Positions 24,221 through 34,039 of a DNA stretch of 64,000 bases are shown here, one piece after another. The translations under genes were made by a program, and so were the position numbers. The stretch covers positions 620,001 to 684,000 of the forward strand of contig JADKAA010000024.1 of NCBI GenBank assembly GCA_016715465.1, written 5' to 3'. The notes beneath the pieces were generated by a model. The model did no database searches. It had not been told where the DNA came from and saw nothing but the letters and a program-made list of their open reading frames with translations. The stretch's first letter is position 1; each line of letters starts with the position of its first letter. Origin of the DNA: Saprospiraceae bacterium. GTDB taxonomy: Bacteria; Bacteroidota; Bacteroidia; Chitinophagales; Saprospiraceae.

Positions 24221-26962
24221 ATGACTTACGAAAATTTTACCGTCAGTGCCCAGGATGCCATTTTAAAAGGGCAACGACTGGCTGCAAGTCTTAACCAGGA
24301 AGAGGTGCAAACCGCCCACCTGCTTATTGGCATTATGGATGCAGATGAACCCATCGTTCCGGAACTTTTTAAGGTGTTAAACATCAACATGCCCCTGTTG
24401 AAGCGGGAGTTATACAATTACGTTGAAAAGCAGCCACGGGTAAAAAATGTAGAAAAACAAAAACTAAGCCCCGAAGCCAATGCCATGCTTTCCAAATCCA
24501 AAAGAATGCTGGCCGATTTTGGCGATCAGTACATCACACCTGAGCTTATGGTCCTTGGACTGGTTGACGGCAATGATGCACCTGCCGTCCTGCTTAAAGG
24601 ACTTGGGTGTGATGTCGAAAATGTAAAAAAAGCCATCACCGAGGTTCGGCATGGTAAAAAAGTGACCGATCAGGCCAATGCAGTTCCCTTACAAAACCTC
24701 AACAAGTTTGCCATCAACCTCAATGCCAAAGCGCTGAATGGTTCTTTAGACAAAATCATTGGCAGGGACGAGGAGATCAGGAGGATCATTCACATCCTTT
24801 CGCGGAGGAATAAAAACAACCCAATCCTGGTGGGAGATCCGGGCGTAGGTAAGTCTGCCATCGTAGAGGGTATTGCCTGGCGCATCGTAAACAAAGATGT
24901 TCCGGAAATCCTATTGACCAAACAATTGTATGCTCTGGACCTTCCGGCCATCATCGCCGGCGCCAAATACAAGGGTGAATTTGAAGAGCGACTCAAATTT
25001 ATCCTGGACGATGTAAAGTCAAGTAATGGTGAAATTATCCTGTTTATTGAAGACATCCATACCCTGGTAGGAGCAGGCGGCGGCAACGGAGCCATGGATG
25101 CCGCTGGCATCATCAAACCCGCTTTATCTCGCGGCGAACTATATTGCATTGGAACAACTACACCGGAGGAATATCAAAAATATTTTGAGTCAGATAAAAC
25201 ACTGGCCAGTAAATTTCAGAACGTCGAAGTAGATGAGCCAACGGTAGAAGAGACCCTTTCCATCTTGCGTGGCGCCCAGGAAAAATTTGAACAATTCCAT
25301 AAAATTGGCATAAAAGACGACGCCCTCAAAGCTGCTGCTGAATTATCAGCGCGTTACGTAACGGACCGAAAACTGCCGGACAAAGCCCTTGACCTTATTG
25401 ATGAGGCAGCTTCCAAACTCCGTTTGGAATTGGATTCTATGCCTGATGACATCGACGAGGTCAAAAGGAAGGTACAGCAGCTCGAGATTGAAAAAGAATT
25501 GCTGAGAAAGGAAGGTGATAACCGTAAAGTCGTTGACATCGAAGCCAGGATCACTCAGGGCAAAGCCGATTTTGCGGAAATGACAAAACGCTGGGAAAAC
25601 GAGCGCTCCCTGGCCAATGAAATTCAGCAGTGCAAAAAACAAATCGATGAGTTTAATACAAAACTTGAAGTGTTGTTGAATCAGGGAGATAATGAACAAT
25701 ATGCAGCCCTGCAAGCCGGTGCCTATGCGGAAGTCAAACAAAAACTCATCGATGCGGAACAAAAGCTGGCTTCAATACCGGAAGAAGAACTTTTTACTTC
25801 CGGTGAAGTCGGAGCCGACGATGTGGCAGAAGTAATCTCCCGCTGGACAGGTGTTCCCGTAAATAAAATGATGAAAAATGACAAAGACCGATTGTTGTCT
25901 CTCGAAGCCGAGATCGGCAAGCGTCTGATAGGCCAAAAGGAAGCGGTAGCCGCTGTAAGCGATGCAGTAAGAAGAAGCAGGGCAGGCCTGCAGGATCCCA
26001 ATAAACCCATTGGTTCATTCATTTTTCTGGGACCCACGGGTGTCGGTAAAACTGAACTTGCCAAAGCCCTGGCTGAAGTCTTATTTGACGATGAAAATGC
26101 AATTACCCGGATTGACATGAGCGAGTACCAGGAAAAACATGCCGTATCCAGACTTGTGGGTGCGCCACCGGGTTATGTCGGATATGACGAAGGAGGACAA
26201 CTTACCGAAGCGGTCCGCAGAAGGCCATATACCATTATTTTGCTCGATGAGATAGAAAAAGCCCATCCGGATACATTCAACATCCTGCTTCAATTGCTGG
26301 ATGACGGCAGATTAACAGACAATAAAGGGAGGGTCGCAAATTTTCGGAATACCATCGTCATTATGACATCCAACATGGGTTCGGATCTCATCCTGGAAAA
26401 TTTTGAAGACCTCGAAGCCCTGGGCGAAGCCCATAAAGCCGACATCATTGAAACCACTAAAGAAGAAGTTTTGGATGTGTTGAAAGATAACCTCAGGCCA
26501 GAGTTTCTGAATCGCATCGACGAAAAAATAGTATTTACCCCGCTGAGCAGGGAAGAGGTGAAAAAGATTGCGGCCCTTATGCTCAAAAAAGTAATTAAAA
26601 ATATAGGGCTACAGGGCATTATTCTTCAATTTACAGATAGTGCGATGAACCTCATCGTTGACATGGGCTATGATCCTGCGTTTGGAGCAAGGCCATTAAA
26701 GAGGGTCATCGACAAGGAACTGGTCAATCACCTTGCCAGAGCCGTCCTCTCTGCCTCTTTTAAAGAGGGGGATAGCATTTTTGTGGGTACCGACAAAATG
26801 GGATTTACGTTTTCGGGCACCGCTCCGACTACAGAAGAAATGCCTCCTAAAGTGCAAGCGAAAACACCTCCAAAATCTGACAAAGTAAAAGATGTGGAAA
26901 AAGCGGCGAAGGACCTTCAGCAGGCAGTGGAAGAGGTGAAAAAAGATAAGCAAAAAACCTGA
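24221..26962 (+). CDS. clpB: ATP-dependent disaggregase ClpB
   Basis: A 913-residue Hsp100 chaperone. An N-terminal repeat domain (about 1-145) is followed by AAA+ domain 1 with Walker A GDPGVGKS (about 205-212), the coiled-coil middle domain (about 395-510, rich in Glu/Lys heptads), which identifies ClpB rather than ClpA/ClpC, and AAA+ domain 2 with Walker A GPTGVGKT (about 603-610), MDMSEYQEKHAVSRLVGAPPGYVGYDEGG-like pore region and a C-terminal D2 small domain. It works with DnaK to rescue aggregated proteins. The tail after residue 865 is an extra Lys/Glu/Pro-rich extension of about 45 residues not seen in standard ClpB. ATG 24221 (MTYENFT) is the family start. Confidence 0.93.
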   Translation: MTYENFTVSAQDAILKGQRLAASLNQEEVQTAHLLIGIMDADEPIVPELFKVLNINMPLLKRELYNYVEKQPRVKNVEKQKLSPEANAMLSKSKRMLADFGDQYITPELMVLGLVDGNDAPAVLLKGLGCDVENVKKAITEVRHGKKVTDQANAVPLQNLNKFAINLNAKALNGSLDKIIGRDEEIRRIIHILSRRNKNNPILVGDPGVGKSAIVEGIAWRIVNKDVPEILLTKQLYALDLPAIIAGAKYKGEFEERLKFILDDVKSSNGEIILFIEDIHTLVGAGGGNGAMDAAGIIKPALSRGELYCIGTTTPEEYQKYFESDKTLASKFQNVEVDEPTVEETLSILRGAQEKFEQFHKIGIKDDALKAAAELSARYVTDRKLPDKALDLIDEAASKLRLELDSMPDDIDEVKRKVQQLEIEKELLRKEGDNRKVVDIEARITQGKADFAEMTKRWENERSLANEIQQCKKQIDEFNTKLEVLLNQGDNEQYAALQAGAYAEVKQKLIDAEQKLASIPEEELFTSGEVGADDVAEVISRWTGVPVNKMMKNDKDRLLSLEAEIGKRLIGQKEAVAAVSDAVRRSRAGLQDPNKPIGSFIFLGPTGVGKTELAKALAEVLFDDENAITRIDMSEYQEKHAVSRLVGAPPGYVGYDEGGQLTEAVRRRPYTIILLDEIEKAHPDTFNILLQLLDDGRLTDNKGRVANFRNTIVIMTSNMGSDLILENFEDLEALGEAHKADIIETTKEEVLDVLKDNLRPEFLNRIDEKIVFTPLSREEVKKIAALMLKKVIKNIGLQGIILQFTDSAMNLIVDMGYDPAFGARPLKRVIDKELVNHLARAVLSASFKEGDSIFVGTDKMGFTFSGTAPTTEEMPPKVQAKTPPKSDKVKDVEKAAKDLQQAVEEVKKDKQKT

Positions 26963-26972
26963 TGGCTGCGAT

Positions 26973-29417
26973 ATGCTGTTAATGTCCACATATGAGCCGG
27001 ATCCCCGGGAAACCATCTGCATTCAGAATCTGGTTCATGATCAGGTTAGCTACCTGGTCATGGATTCGCGAAACATCCTGTATCCCGCTCAAACCATTTT
27101 TATTGCCATCCGGGGAAACCTGCACGATGGCCATGACTTTGTACCAATGGCATACGCCCAGGGGGTGCGGAATTTTCTTGTCAGCCATAAAAGTGCGGTG
27201 GGTGACCTGACCGACATCAATTATATTCTCACCCATGATCCCGTTAATACTTTGCAAAAAATGGCTGCTGGTCACCGTGCTTTTTTTCCCGGACTCAGGG
27301 TCATTGGTATCACCGGTAGTAATGGCAAAACCATTGTAAAAGAGTGGTTATCCGTAATGCTTTCCAAAAAATTCAGGGTCATTAAAACGCCGCTGAGTTA
27401 CAATTCTCAGATTGGCGTTCCGCTCTCTGTCTGGCAGATCAACGACGAACATGAAGTGGGTGTTTTCGAAGCCGGCATCTCCACCATAGGGGAAATGGAA
27501 AAACTTGAATCCATCATTAAACCTGAAATTGGCATTTTAACAAACCTGGGCGATGCGCATGATTCGGGCTTTCGCAGCATCGACGAAAAGATCAGGGAGA
27601 AGTTATTGCTCTTTAAAAATGCAGAGGTCCTTATCTACAATGGCGACACTGATTTTGTGGCTGGGCATGTGAAAACATGTGGTTATGGCTTTAAAAAATT
27701 GTCCTGGGGGCGGGGTAGTGATAATGCCTTTCGCATTCTCAAAGATGAAGTAAATGGCAGAGAGCATAAACTGCAGCTTTTAGCAGATGGCGTTAAATTG
27801 GATGTCTCATTTACCATAGGAAAACACCTGTTTTTTGAAAACCTCATGCACTGCCTGGTAACTGCGGTGTATATGGGTCTGCCTCTTGCATCCATTGAAT
27901 CCGCTTTGTCTTCCTTTGACAATCCTGAGATGCGGCTTAAACTTTCAGAGGGAAGAAATGGCTGTGTAGTCGTGGACGACTCATATACCAATGACCGCCA
28001 GGCTTTATCTGTTGCCCTCGATTTTATGCATAAACATGCAGGTCACAGGCGTAAAATAGTGGTACTGTCGGAAATGGAACATAACAATGAGGCAGCTACA
28101 GGAGAAGTGCGCCGACTGCTCCAGCGATTTAGTCCGGATGCGGTATTTTGGGTTGGGCCGGGCTGGCAGCAACAGCCGGATGCGTTTTCATCCTCTTCTT
28201 TTACCCACACAGAAGACTTGCTCGAACATTTCAAAAGGGAAGAACCTGAAGACGCCATCATTCTCATCAAAGGGGCACGCCGATTCAGGTTTGAAAGGGT
28301 TTATGAGTGGCTGGTTCGACAAAGCCATTCAGTCTCCCTGGACATTGACCTGGGTGCCATTGCACAAAACCTTAGTGCCTTTGGATCCTTACTCAACAAT
28401 GAAACGCAGCTTATGCCAATCATCAAGGCAAGTGCCTATGGTGCCGGCAGTGAAGAAATAGCCAAATTATTACAGTATAAGGGTGTCTATGCACTGGGTG
28501 TTGCTTTTGCCGATGAAGGTGCCCAACTTCGCAAAGCGGGTATTACCATACCCATTGTGGTGTTGAATGCAGATCCGGAAAGTTTTCAGACAATTTTTGA
28601 TTACAACCTGGATCTCGAAATATATAGCCTTAGTCACCTGGATCAATTTTTTGATTTTCGCAATGGCCTCCTTAAAAAGTTGCGCATCCACCTCAAGCTC
28701 GACACGGGTATGAGCAGACTTGGATTCCGGGAGGAAGACATGGCGTCACTAACAACCAGGCTTAGATTGCATAAGCCCGATGTGGGCAGTATTTTCACCC
28801 ACCTCAGCTCGACCAAAGATTCGGGGGATGATGATTTTTCCCACTTGCAGGTAAGTCGCTTTCAGGAAAGATTTGAAACCATCACCAACGAGTTGGGTTA
28901 TAGGCCGCGAAGGCATGTACTCAATTCATCTGGTATCATTCGTTTTCCTTCCTATCATTTTGAGTTGGTTCGGTTGGGTATCGGTTTATATGGCATTGAC
29001 AGCACCGGACTGCTGACCGACCGGCTGGAAAAAGTACACACACTGAAAGCAAGAATCATCCAGATTAAGAAACTGAAGCCGGGTGATTTCATTGGTTACA
29101 ATCGTCGTCATGCGGTGAAGTCAGATACCACCATCGGCGTGCTCAACATAGGTTATGCAGATGGCTTCATTCGCAAATGCGGCAATGGGAGATTTCATGT
29201 ACTTGTCAATGGAAAATTCGCTCCGGTAGTAGGCAATGTTTGCATGGACCTGAGCATGATTGACATTACAGGGATGGATTATATCAGGGAAGGCGATGAG
29301 GTCGTCTTATTTGGCAAGCATCACCCCATAGAAACCATGGCAGAGGCATGTGAAACCATTCCCTATGAAATCCTCTGTCGCATTGCTCCACGCATCAAAA
29401 GGAATTATTTACAATGA
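26973..29417 (+). CDS. Bifunctional MurF ligase / alanine racemase
   Basis: An 814-residue fusion. Residues 1-450 are a Mur ligase of the MurF type, with the ATP loop GITGSNGKTIVKEW (about 111-124), which adds D-Ala-D-Ala to UDP-MurNAc-tripeptide. Residues about 455-814 are an alanine racemase: PIIKASAYGAG with PLP Lys485, and the C-terminal LNIGYADGF (catalytic Tyr) and VGNVCMDLSMIDIT segments. The fusion, common in Bacteroidota, couples D-Ala supply and use in peptidoglycan synthesis. It starts 10 bp after clpB and is likely co-transcribed. Residue K485-A-S replaces the usual K-A-D. A second ATG three codons in is an alternative start. Confidence 0.93.
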   Translation: MLLMSTYEPDPRETICIQNLVHDQVSYLVMDSRNILYPAQTIFIAIRGNLHDGHDFVPMAYAQGVRNFLVSHKSAVGDLTDINYILTHDPVNTLQKMAAGHRAFFPGLRVIGITGSNGKTIVKEWLSVMLSKKFRVIKTPLSYNSQIGVPLSVWQINDEHEVGVFEAGISTIGEMEKLESIIKPEIGILTNLGDAHDSGFRSIDEKIREKLLLFKNAEVLIYNGDTDFVAGHVKTCGYGFKKLSWGRGSDNAFRILKDEVNGREHKLQLLADGVKLDVSFTIGKHLFFENLMHCLVTAVYMGLPLASIESALSSFDNPEMRLKLSEGRNGCVVVDDSYTNDRQALSVALDFMHKHAGHRRKIVVLSEMEHNNEAATGEVRRLLQRFSPDAVFWVGPGWQQQPDAFSSSSFTHTEDLLEHFKREEPEDAIILIKGARRFRFERVYEWLVRQSHSVSLDIDLGAIAQNLSAFGSLLNNETQLMPIIKASAYGAGSEEIAKLLQYKGVYALGVAFADEGAQLRKAGITIPIVVLNADPESFQTIFDYNLDLEIYSLSHLDQFFDFRNGLLKKLRIHLKLDTGMSRLGFREEDMASLTTRLRLHKPDVGSIFTHLSSTKDSGDDDFSHLQVSRFQERFETITNELGYRPRRHVLNSSGIIRFPSYHFELVRLGIGLYGIDSTGLLTDRLEKVHTLKARIIQIKKLKPGDFIGYNRRHAVKSDTTIGVLNIGYADGFIRKCGNGRFHVLVNGKFAPVVGNVCMDLSMIDITGMDYIREGDEVVLFGKHHPIETMAEACETIPYEILCRIAPRIKRNYLQ

Positions 29418-29483
29418 GATTTAAAAGCGATATAACGGAGCTATCGTTAATTTTCTCTGTCAAAGTATTTAGCGCCGGCAACC

Positions 29484-30338
29484 ATGTCTGATTCCCACAA
29501 CAAAGGTATCTTGCTTTCCGTCCTGGCCGCTTTGTTATGGAGTACAGGAGGACTGTTTGTAAAACTCCTGCCCCAGGATGCTTTTACCATTCTCTTTTAC
29601 CGCAGTGCTTACACGACAATATTTTTTCTGCTTTATTTTGGTAAAAATGTTTTTAAAATTAACCGGAAGAGCGTCACTACTGCATTTTTTTATGCCCCTT
29701 TACTTTTGTGTTTTGTGAGTGCAACGAAAATGACTACAGCAGCAAACGCCATTTTTCTGCAATCGACGGGAGTAGCCTATGTACTCCTGCTTGAACCGAT
29801 TTTCCTCAAGACCAAATTGAAACGAATCGACATCATAACAGTGGTACTATCCTTCTGTGGTATGGCACTTTTTCTCATTGAGGGTTTTGAAATAGACGCC
29901 ACCAATCCCGGTATATATATAGCTATGTTATCCGGTCTTGCACTTGCCGGTATTTTGTTGAGCCAGAAGCGCAATACATTTGAATATCAGACAGGAGGTA
30001 TATTTCTGGGAAATATTTTTGTGATGGTCATTACTATTCCATGGTTTTTGGACAATCCGCTGCCTACGATGGAAGAAAATGCCATGCTCATGTTTTTGGG
30101 ATTTATCCAGCTTGGTCTGGGTTTTATTCTTTTTACGTATGGACAAAAATATATCTCCGCCATCGAAGGAGCCATGATTTCATTGTTGGAACCACTGTTC
30201 AACCCCATTTGGGTGATGGTGGGTTATGGAGAAATCCCTACTTTATTACCGGTAATCGGAGGCATCATCATCATCAGTGCCCTGGTCTTCCGACTATTCT
30301 GGCTGCGCAAGTATGCAGTTAGCTCCAGCGGTATTTGA
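29484..30338 (+). CDS. DMT-family (EamA) transporter
   Basis: A 284-residue inner-membrane protein made of two EamA repeats, about ten membrane helices. Characteristic pieces are AALLWSTGGLFVKLLP in repeat one, ANAIFLQSTGVAYVLLLEP, and AIEGAMISLLEPLFNPIWVMVGYGE in repeat two. Family members export metabolites or amino acids; the substrate cannot be inferred. It starts 66 bp after the murF-alr gene and could be read from the same transcript or its own promoter. Confidence 0.9.
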   Translation: MSDSHNKGILLSVLAALLWSTGGLFVKLLPQDAFTILFYRSAYTTIFFLLYFGKNVFKINRKSVTTAFFYAPLLLCFVSATKMTTAANAIFLQSTGVAYVLLLEPIFLKTKLKRIDIITVVLSFCGMALFLIEGFEIDATNPGIYIAMLSGLALAGILLSQKRNTFEYQTGGIFLGNIFVMVITIPWFLDNPLPTMEENAMLMFLGFIQLGLGFILFTYGQKYISAIEGAMISLLEPLFNPIWVMVGYGEIPTLLPVIGGIIIISALVFRLFWLRKYAVSSSGI

Positions 30339-30363
30339 GTTTTACGGCTCAAAAAAAACCTGG

Positions 30364-31416
30364 TTATTTTTTACGGCTTGGTTTGTAGTTTGCCACCTCC
30401 ATCAGTTTTTGCGCGTCGCGGAAAGTAGCAAGTTTTTCAAGGGTATATTGGGGGCTTTGCTGCATAAATGACTCCACCATTCGATAGCCGATGTAATTGG
30501 CTGTTTGACCTGGTGCCTCGCGCGGCATGCCGGGTGATTCAGGTGAAGGGTTGATGTATTTGTTTATTTTATTGAAATTGGTCTCGTACACCATATTCTG
30601 GTCCAACAGAAATGACCATATTTCCATTTCGTTGCTTTGCACCCATTCCAATTGGTTTTTACTGTATTCAAACAAGATGCTATCCGCTGTCTCTGGCATA
30701 AATTTTTTAAGGAAATAGAGCTTTTTTCCGTTATGCACCATCTGGTCGAGCAGCCTTGCTCCTGGTGGCTCCCCAAGCAGGTCTTCCACGAGGAGGTCCA
30801 CCGTTTTTTTAACCAGATATTCTTTGTCAAAAGTACGGGTGAGATAGGCAGAAAAATTGGGGTTGGCAGGGTCTATGCTTTTATAGGGATACGAAGATCC
30901 CAAAAACATATCCAGGCCAATGCCAATGCCATTTTTGTTTCCATCCTGAAAAATAAATCGCTGGTAGCCATATTCAGAAATGAAGGTGTACACATTGGGC
31001 TCCTCAAACTGAGGATAATGATATTTAATATATTTTACGGCCAGGGTAAGTTCATCCTGGTATGATTTGAGTTCACCCATTATCACTTGCGTGGTATCGT
31101 ATAGTTTTTTTATGTCCCTGTCGCTTACAAATGATTTTAAGGCAACATCATAAGCAGCAGAATCCGGTGTAAGGGGAAGGATGTGTTTGAAATATAAATC
31201 ACAAAATGCCGGATATTTATTTCGCAAGGCAGTGAGCTCAGCATTCCACTGGTTTGTATCTCCATCAAAAAGTTCAACGTCAAAACGAATAAGGTTTACA
31301 TTTGCATTGATCGACGAAACGTCAGGTAAGTCTGTTTTTTCACTGCAGGAAAAAAGACCAAAACAAATGGCCAGGGTAATGCCGTATAAGGAAAAAAGAT
31401 GTTTTTTAAATGCCAT
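30364..31416 (-). CDS. gldB: Gliding motility lipoprotein GldB-like
   Basis: A 350-residue lipoprotein. From the ATG at 31416 it has a signal peptide ending CFGLFSC, a plausible lipobox. The mature part resembles GldB: VNLIRFDVELFDGD near the N terminus, LKSYQDELTLAVKYIKYHYPQF, GIGLDMFLGSSYPY, and a C-terminal NYIGYRMVESFM with QKLMEVANYKPSRKK. GldB is required for gliding in Flavobacterium, probably at the outer membrane; it also occurs in non-gliders as 'GldB-related'. A TTG 3 codons earlier would overlap the GH113-like gene. It is probably co-transcribed with the GH113-like gene upstream. Confidence 0.82.
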   Translation of the reverse strand: MAFKKHLFSLYGITLAICFGLFSCSEKTDLPDVSSINANVNLIRFDVELFDGDTNQWNAELTALRNKYPAFCDLYFKHILPLTPDSAAYDVALKSFVSDRDIKKLYDTTQVIMGELKSYQDELTLAVKYIKYHYPQFEEPNVYTFISEYGYQRFIFQDGNKNGIGIGLDMFLGSSYPYKSIDPANPNFSAYLTRTFDKEYLVKKTVDLLVEDLLGEPPGARLLDQMVHNGKKLYFLKKFMPETADSILFEYSKNQLEWVQSNEMEIWSFLLDQNMVYETNFNKINKYINPSPESPGMPREAPGQTANYIGYRMVESFMQQSPQYTLEKLATFRDAQKLMEVANYKPSRKK

Positions 31417-31421
31417 ATAGA

Positions 31422-32447
31422 TCAATTTTTGAAAGGTAATTTATAATACTTTTTCAGGATGTTTTCGCCAAGCTTATTTTGCGGATCATAATCTTTGTCC
31501 GGATATCCTTCGTGACCCATGCCGTCGGGAAACCATTTCCATAAAAATCCACCGGCAAAAAATCTTTGGTGCCAAACCGATTTAAAAAGGGCATCCAGGG
31601 CATTGGCCTGAGCGGCCTGATTGGCAGGCAGCTTTAGTATGGTGGACTCAAGTTCCCATGTTTTCCAGGCACATCTGTCGGTGCAAAGATATCCGAATTC
31701 TGTGAACAGTATTTGCCTGTCATGCTTATGGGCAAAATGGCTAAGGTCCTGAATAATATTTTTCCAGGCCTTATCAAGTGTATTTTTGCAGGGTGTTTTT
31801 TCGGCTGTCAGCGGGAAGTACGCATTGATGCCGATATAATCGAGTGCATCCCAAAAAGGAACCTGGTCATAATCGTCCCAGTTGGCAGCGTAAACAATTT
31901 TGCCCCTGTATGAATTTCTGATGTCGTTGATCAAACCTCTCCAGAATTTTTCACGCATCACAGCCAGCTTCAACTCAGTACCAATGCAAAACATGGAAGC
32001 GTCCTTTTCAATGGCTACCTGAAGCACCGACATGATATAGGTTTTATAGGAAACTTCCCATTGTGTCCATGCCATATCCGAAGAAAAATCCATGGCGCCG
32101 GTCCAACTTCCAGGTATGTACAATTGGGGTTTCACCATCACGGCCATACAATTGTCAGTGGCCAGTGCTATGCATGTGCCCAATCCTTTGCGACCTTCAC
32201 CCCACCATTGATGTCCAAGATCATACCGAATTTCCGTTTCACCCTTTCGTTGAAAGGCATAGGGCACAAGTGCAACCCAATCTGCGTGGGTTGCAGAAGC
32301 CCTCTGAAATGCTGATGCCCCGATCGGCCGCGGTGGAGCCACAATGGTAAGTCCGTTAATTTTCTGGGCATAGAGGGCGGAATGCGCCATTAATAAAATA
32401 AAAATCGGTGTGAAACAACTTTCGAATTTCCAGGTCTTAAAATTCAT
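31422..32447 (-). CDS. Secreted GH113-like glycoside hydrolase
   Basis: A 341-residue exported protein with a signal peptide (start ATG at 32447, ends HSALYAQ). It has TIM-barrel strands consistent with family GH113/clan A: HADWVALVPYAF, FCIGTELK with a likely acid/base Glu, and ILFTEFGYLCTD with a likely nucleophile Glu, as well as DYIGINAYFP. GH113 enzymes are beta-mannanases; the target sugar here is not shown. It lies 5 bp upstream of gldB on the same strand. The upstream end of the frame (to 32480) is probably not translated, because the signal peptide begins at the chosen ATG. Confidence 0.75.
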   Translation of the reverse strand: MNFKTWKFESCFTPIFILLMAHSALYAQKINGLTIVAPPRPIGASAFQRASATHADWVALVPYAFQRKGETEIRYDLGHQWWGEGRKGLGTCIALATDNCMAVMVKPQLYIPGSWTGAMDFSSDMAWTQWEVSYKTYIMSVLQVAIEKDASMFCIGTELKLAVMREKFWRGLINDIRNSYRGKIVYAANWDDYDQVPFWDALDYIGINAYFPLTAEKTPCKNTLDKAWKNIIQDLSHFAHKHDRQILFTEFGYLCTDRCAWKTWELESTILKLPANQAAQANALDALFKSVWHQRFFAGGFLWKWFPDGMGHEGYPDKDYDPQNKLGENILKKYYKLPFKN

Positions 32448-32529
32448 GACTTTTAAAATATTATGCATGTAAGATTTCAACCTGTGAATGATTTAAAAAA
32501 AATTAAATGAGGGGTAAGTCCCGGCTTAC

Positions 32530-33909
32530 TCAGTTGTTGATGTCGACCGAGTTTGAACTTATCACCCCAATGACCCTGTCATATCGATTTCCAAATTCAC
32601 GCAGGTAAACAATGGTCTTGTAGTCATTTTCTGTATCCTGCCAACTGCCTTCCGTGGCGCTAAAGTCTATTTTTTGTTTTTCGGTGGCAGTGGCAAACAT
32701 ATAGTCATAGTAGCCCTGCTTTAACAATGCTTCGCCAATGTAGAGACCACGCCTTTCGTCATAGCGCATCTTGAAATTTGGATGCAGCTGATAATCTGAA
32801 AAGGCACCAAAGATATAAACATCCTCATGCAGCTTTGGGGAAACTAAGGTGAATATGACGTTACAGTAATCGGCACGCAGGTCTTTTTCTCTTCCGCGCC
32901 ATTCATTGTCCAGGGCATCAAAATAGGCAAAGTTATTTCTAAAATCTACCAGTTTATTTTTTTGAGTGATGTTGTTGTCAAAAATTGCCCTTGAAAAATA
33001 ATCGGCATTGTCTATGTAAAAATTGCCGTTGAAGTCAAAGTTAAAGGAATACACCGTGTTGTCTTTCAACTGCCCGGGTTGCAACAAAACCTCTGAGCCA
33101 TCGATGAAATAGTCTATAGACTTCACACCCCAACCCCGGCCAATGAGGGTGCGGGTATCAAAGAAGCGAAACTCATTCGTTCCTGGAAAACTGAGCAGCC
33201 CAAATTGATCATAAGTGAAAACGCCATCCTTGTAAATCCTGGATGGCAGATTATTAAGGCTGTTTGTCCATATGCCATTTTGCACTACAGATATATATAC
33301 GTCCCTTTGAGGATTTTGTAGCCTTATGTCTTTTACCAGAAAAGATAAATTGAGTTGTTGCCTGAATCTTATGTCTTCCGTAGTAGTAGGCCTTACCCAG
33401 CGGGAATCTGGTACCACCGCATTTTCAGCTACAATAAAGCGACGCGTAAACAACGGCTTGTTATCGTTGTTTCTGTCAAATACATGTAGTATGTAATTTC
33501 CGGAAATCCTCACCCGGGTATCCCTGTTGGGAATGGAGAACCAGTAATGGACAAAATTTTGTTTGGTGCCAATGGACAGCTGCCAGTCGCGGATTCTCTC
33601 TTCGGCAAAACCATCTACAAATTCGATTTCATTGATGGGGGATTCTTCCCAGTCTTTGTTGCAATGGTACAGACGATAATAAAATTCGTTGTCTTCCTCT
33701 TCACTCAGATCGTCAAACTGAATGACCATTTTATCGGTGCTGTTGAGCCTGAGTACCGGCACAGCGCTGATGATGCCATTCACAAGGCATTGAACCGATT
33801 TAATCTGGGAACTGTAAACCCAGTTTTCAAACTTCATTTCATCCTGGGCTTGTGCGCCGGCCGCATATAAAATTAAACCTATAAGGGTACTTATCAGTCT
33901 GTGAACCAT
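32530..33909 (-). CDS. Type IX secretion system plug protein (DUF5103)
   Basis: A 459-residue exported protein with a signal peptide (1-21, ...GAQAQ). The body is the DUF5103 family: a beta-sandwich start (YSSQIKSVQCLVNGI), YYRLYHCNKDWEESPINEIEFVDGF, NYILHVFDRNNDNKPLFTRRFIVAEN, and a C-terminal E-set/carbohydrate-binding-like part (FGAFSDYQLHPNFKMRYDE). In Flavobacterium the homologue caps the periplasmic face of the SprA translocon, hence the name Plug. It connects with gldN, gldB and the CTD-bearing cargo in this window. Single gene by layout, with its own start; upstream lies a 30-bp palindrome shared with the divergent dioxygenase gene. Confidence 0.85.
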   Translation of the reverse strand: MVHRLISTLIGLILYAAGAQAQDEMKFENWVYSSQIKSVQCLVNGIISAVPVLRLNSTDKMVIQFDDLSEEEDNEFYYRLYHCNKDWEESPINEIEFVDGFAEERIRDWQLSIGTKQNFVHYWFSIPNRDTRVRISGNYILHVFDRNNDNKPLFTRRFIVAENAVVPDSRWVRPTTTEDIRFRQQLNLSFLVKDIRLQNPQRDVYISVVQNGIWTNSLNNLPSRIYKDGVFTYDQFGLLSFPGTNEFRFFDTRTLIGRGWGVKSIDYFIDGSEVLLQPGQLKDNTVYSFNFDFNGNFYIDNADYFSRAIFDNNITQKNKLVDFRNNFAYFDALDNEWRGREKDLRADYCNVIFTLVSPKLHEDVYIFGAFSDYQLHPNFKMRYDERRGLYIGEALLKQGYYDYMFATATEKQKIDFSATEGSWQDTENDYKTIVYLREFGNRYDRVIGVISSNSVDINN

Positions 33910-34039
33910 TCGAAATTGCGTTATCTTAAATAATGACGTAAAAATTAAAAAAAAAGGGCATATAAACGGTAAATAAACGCAGTTTTATATTCAAGTGTTT
34001 CACTTCCAAGGGTAATTAAACGTGCGTGGAACTTTATTT

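Noticed and set aside
30332..30360. Hairpin-like TTGAG...CTCAA with an A run
   Set aside because: The A run follows the stem on the plus strand and the T run precedes it on the minus strand, so it cannot act as an intrinsic terminator for either gene.
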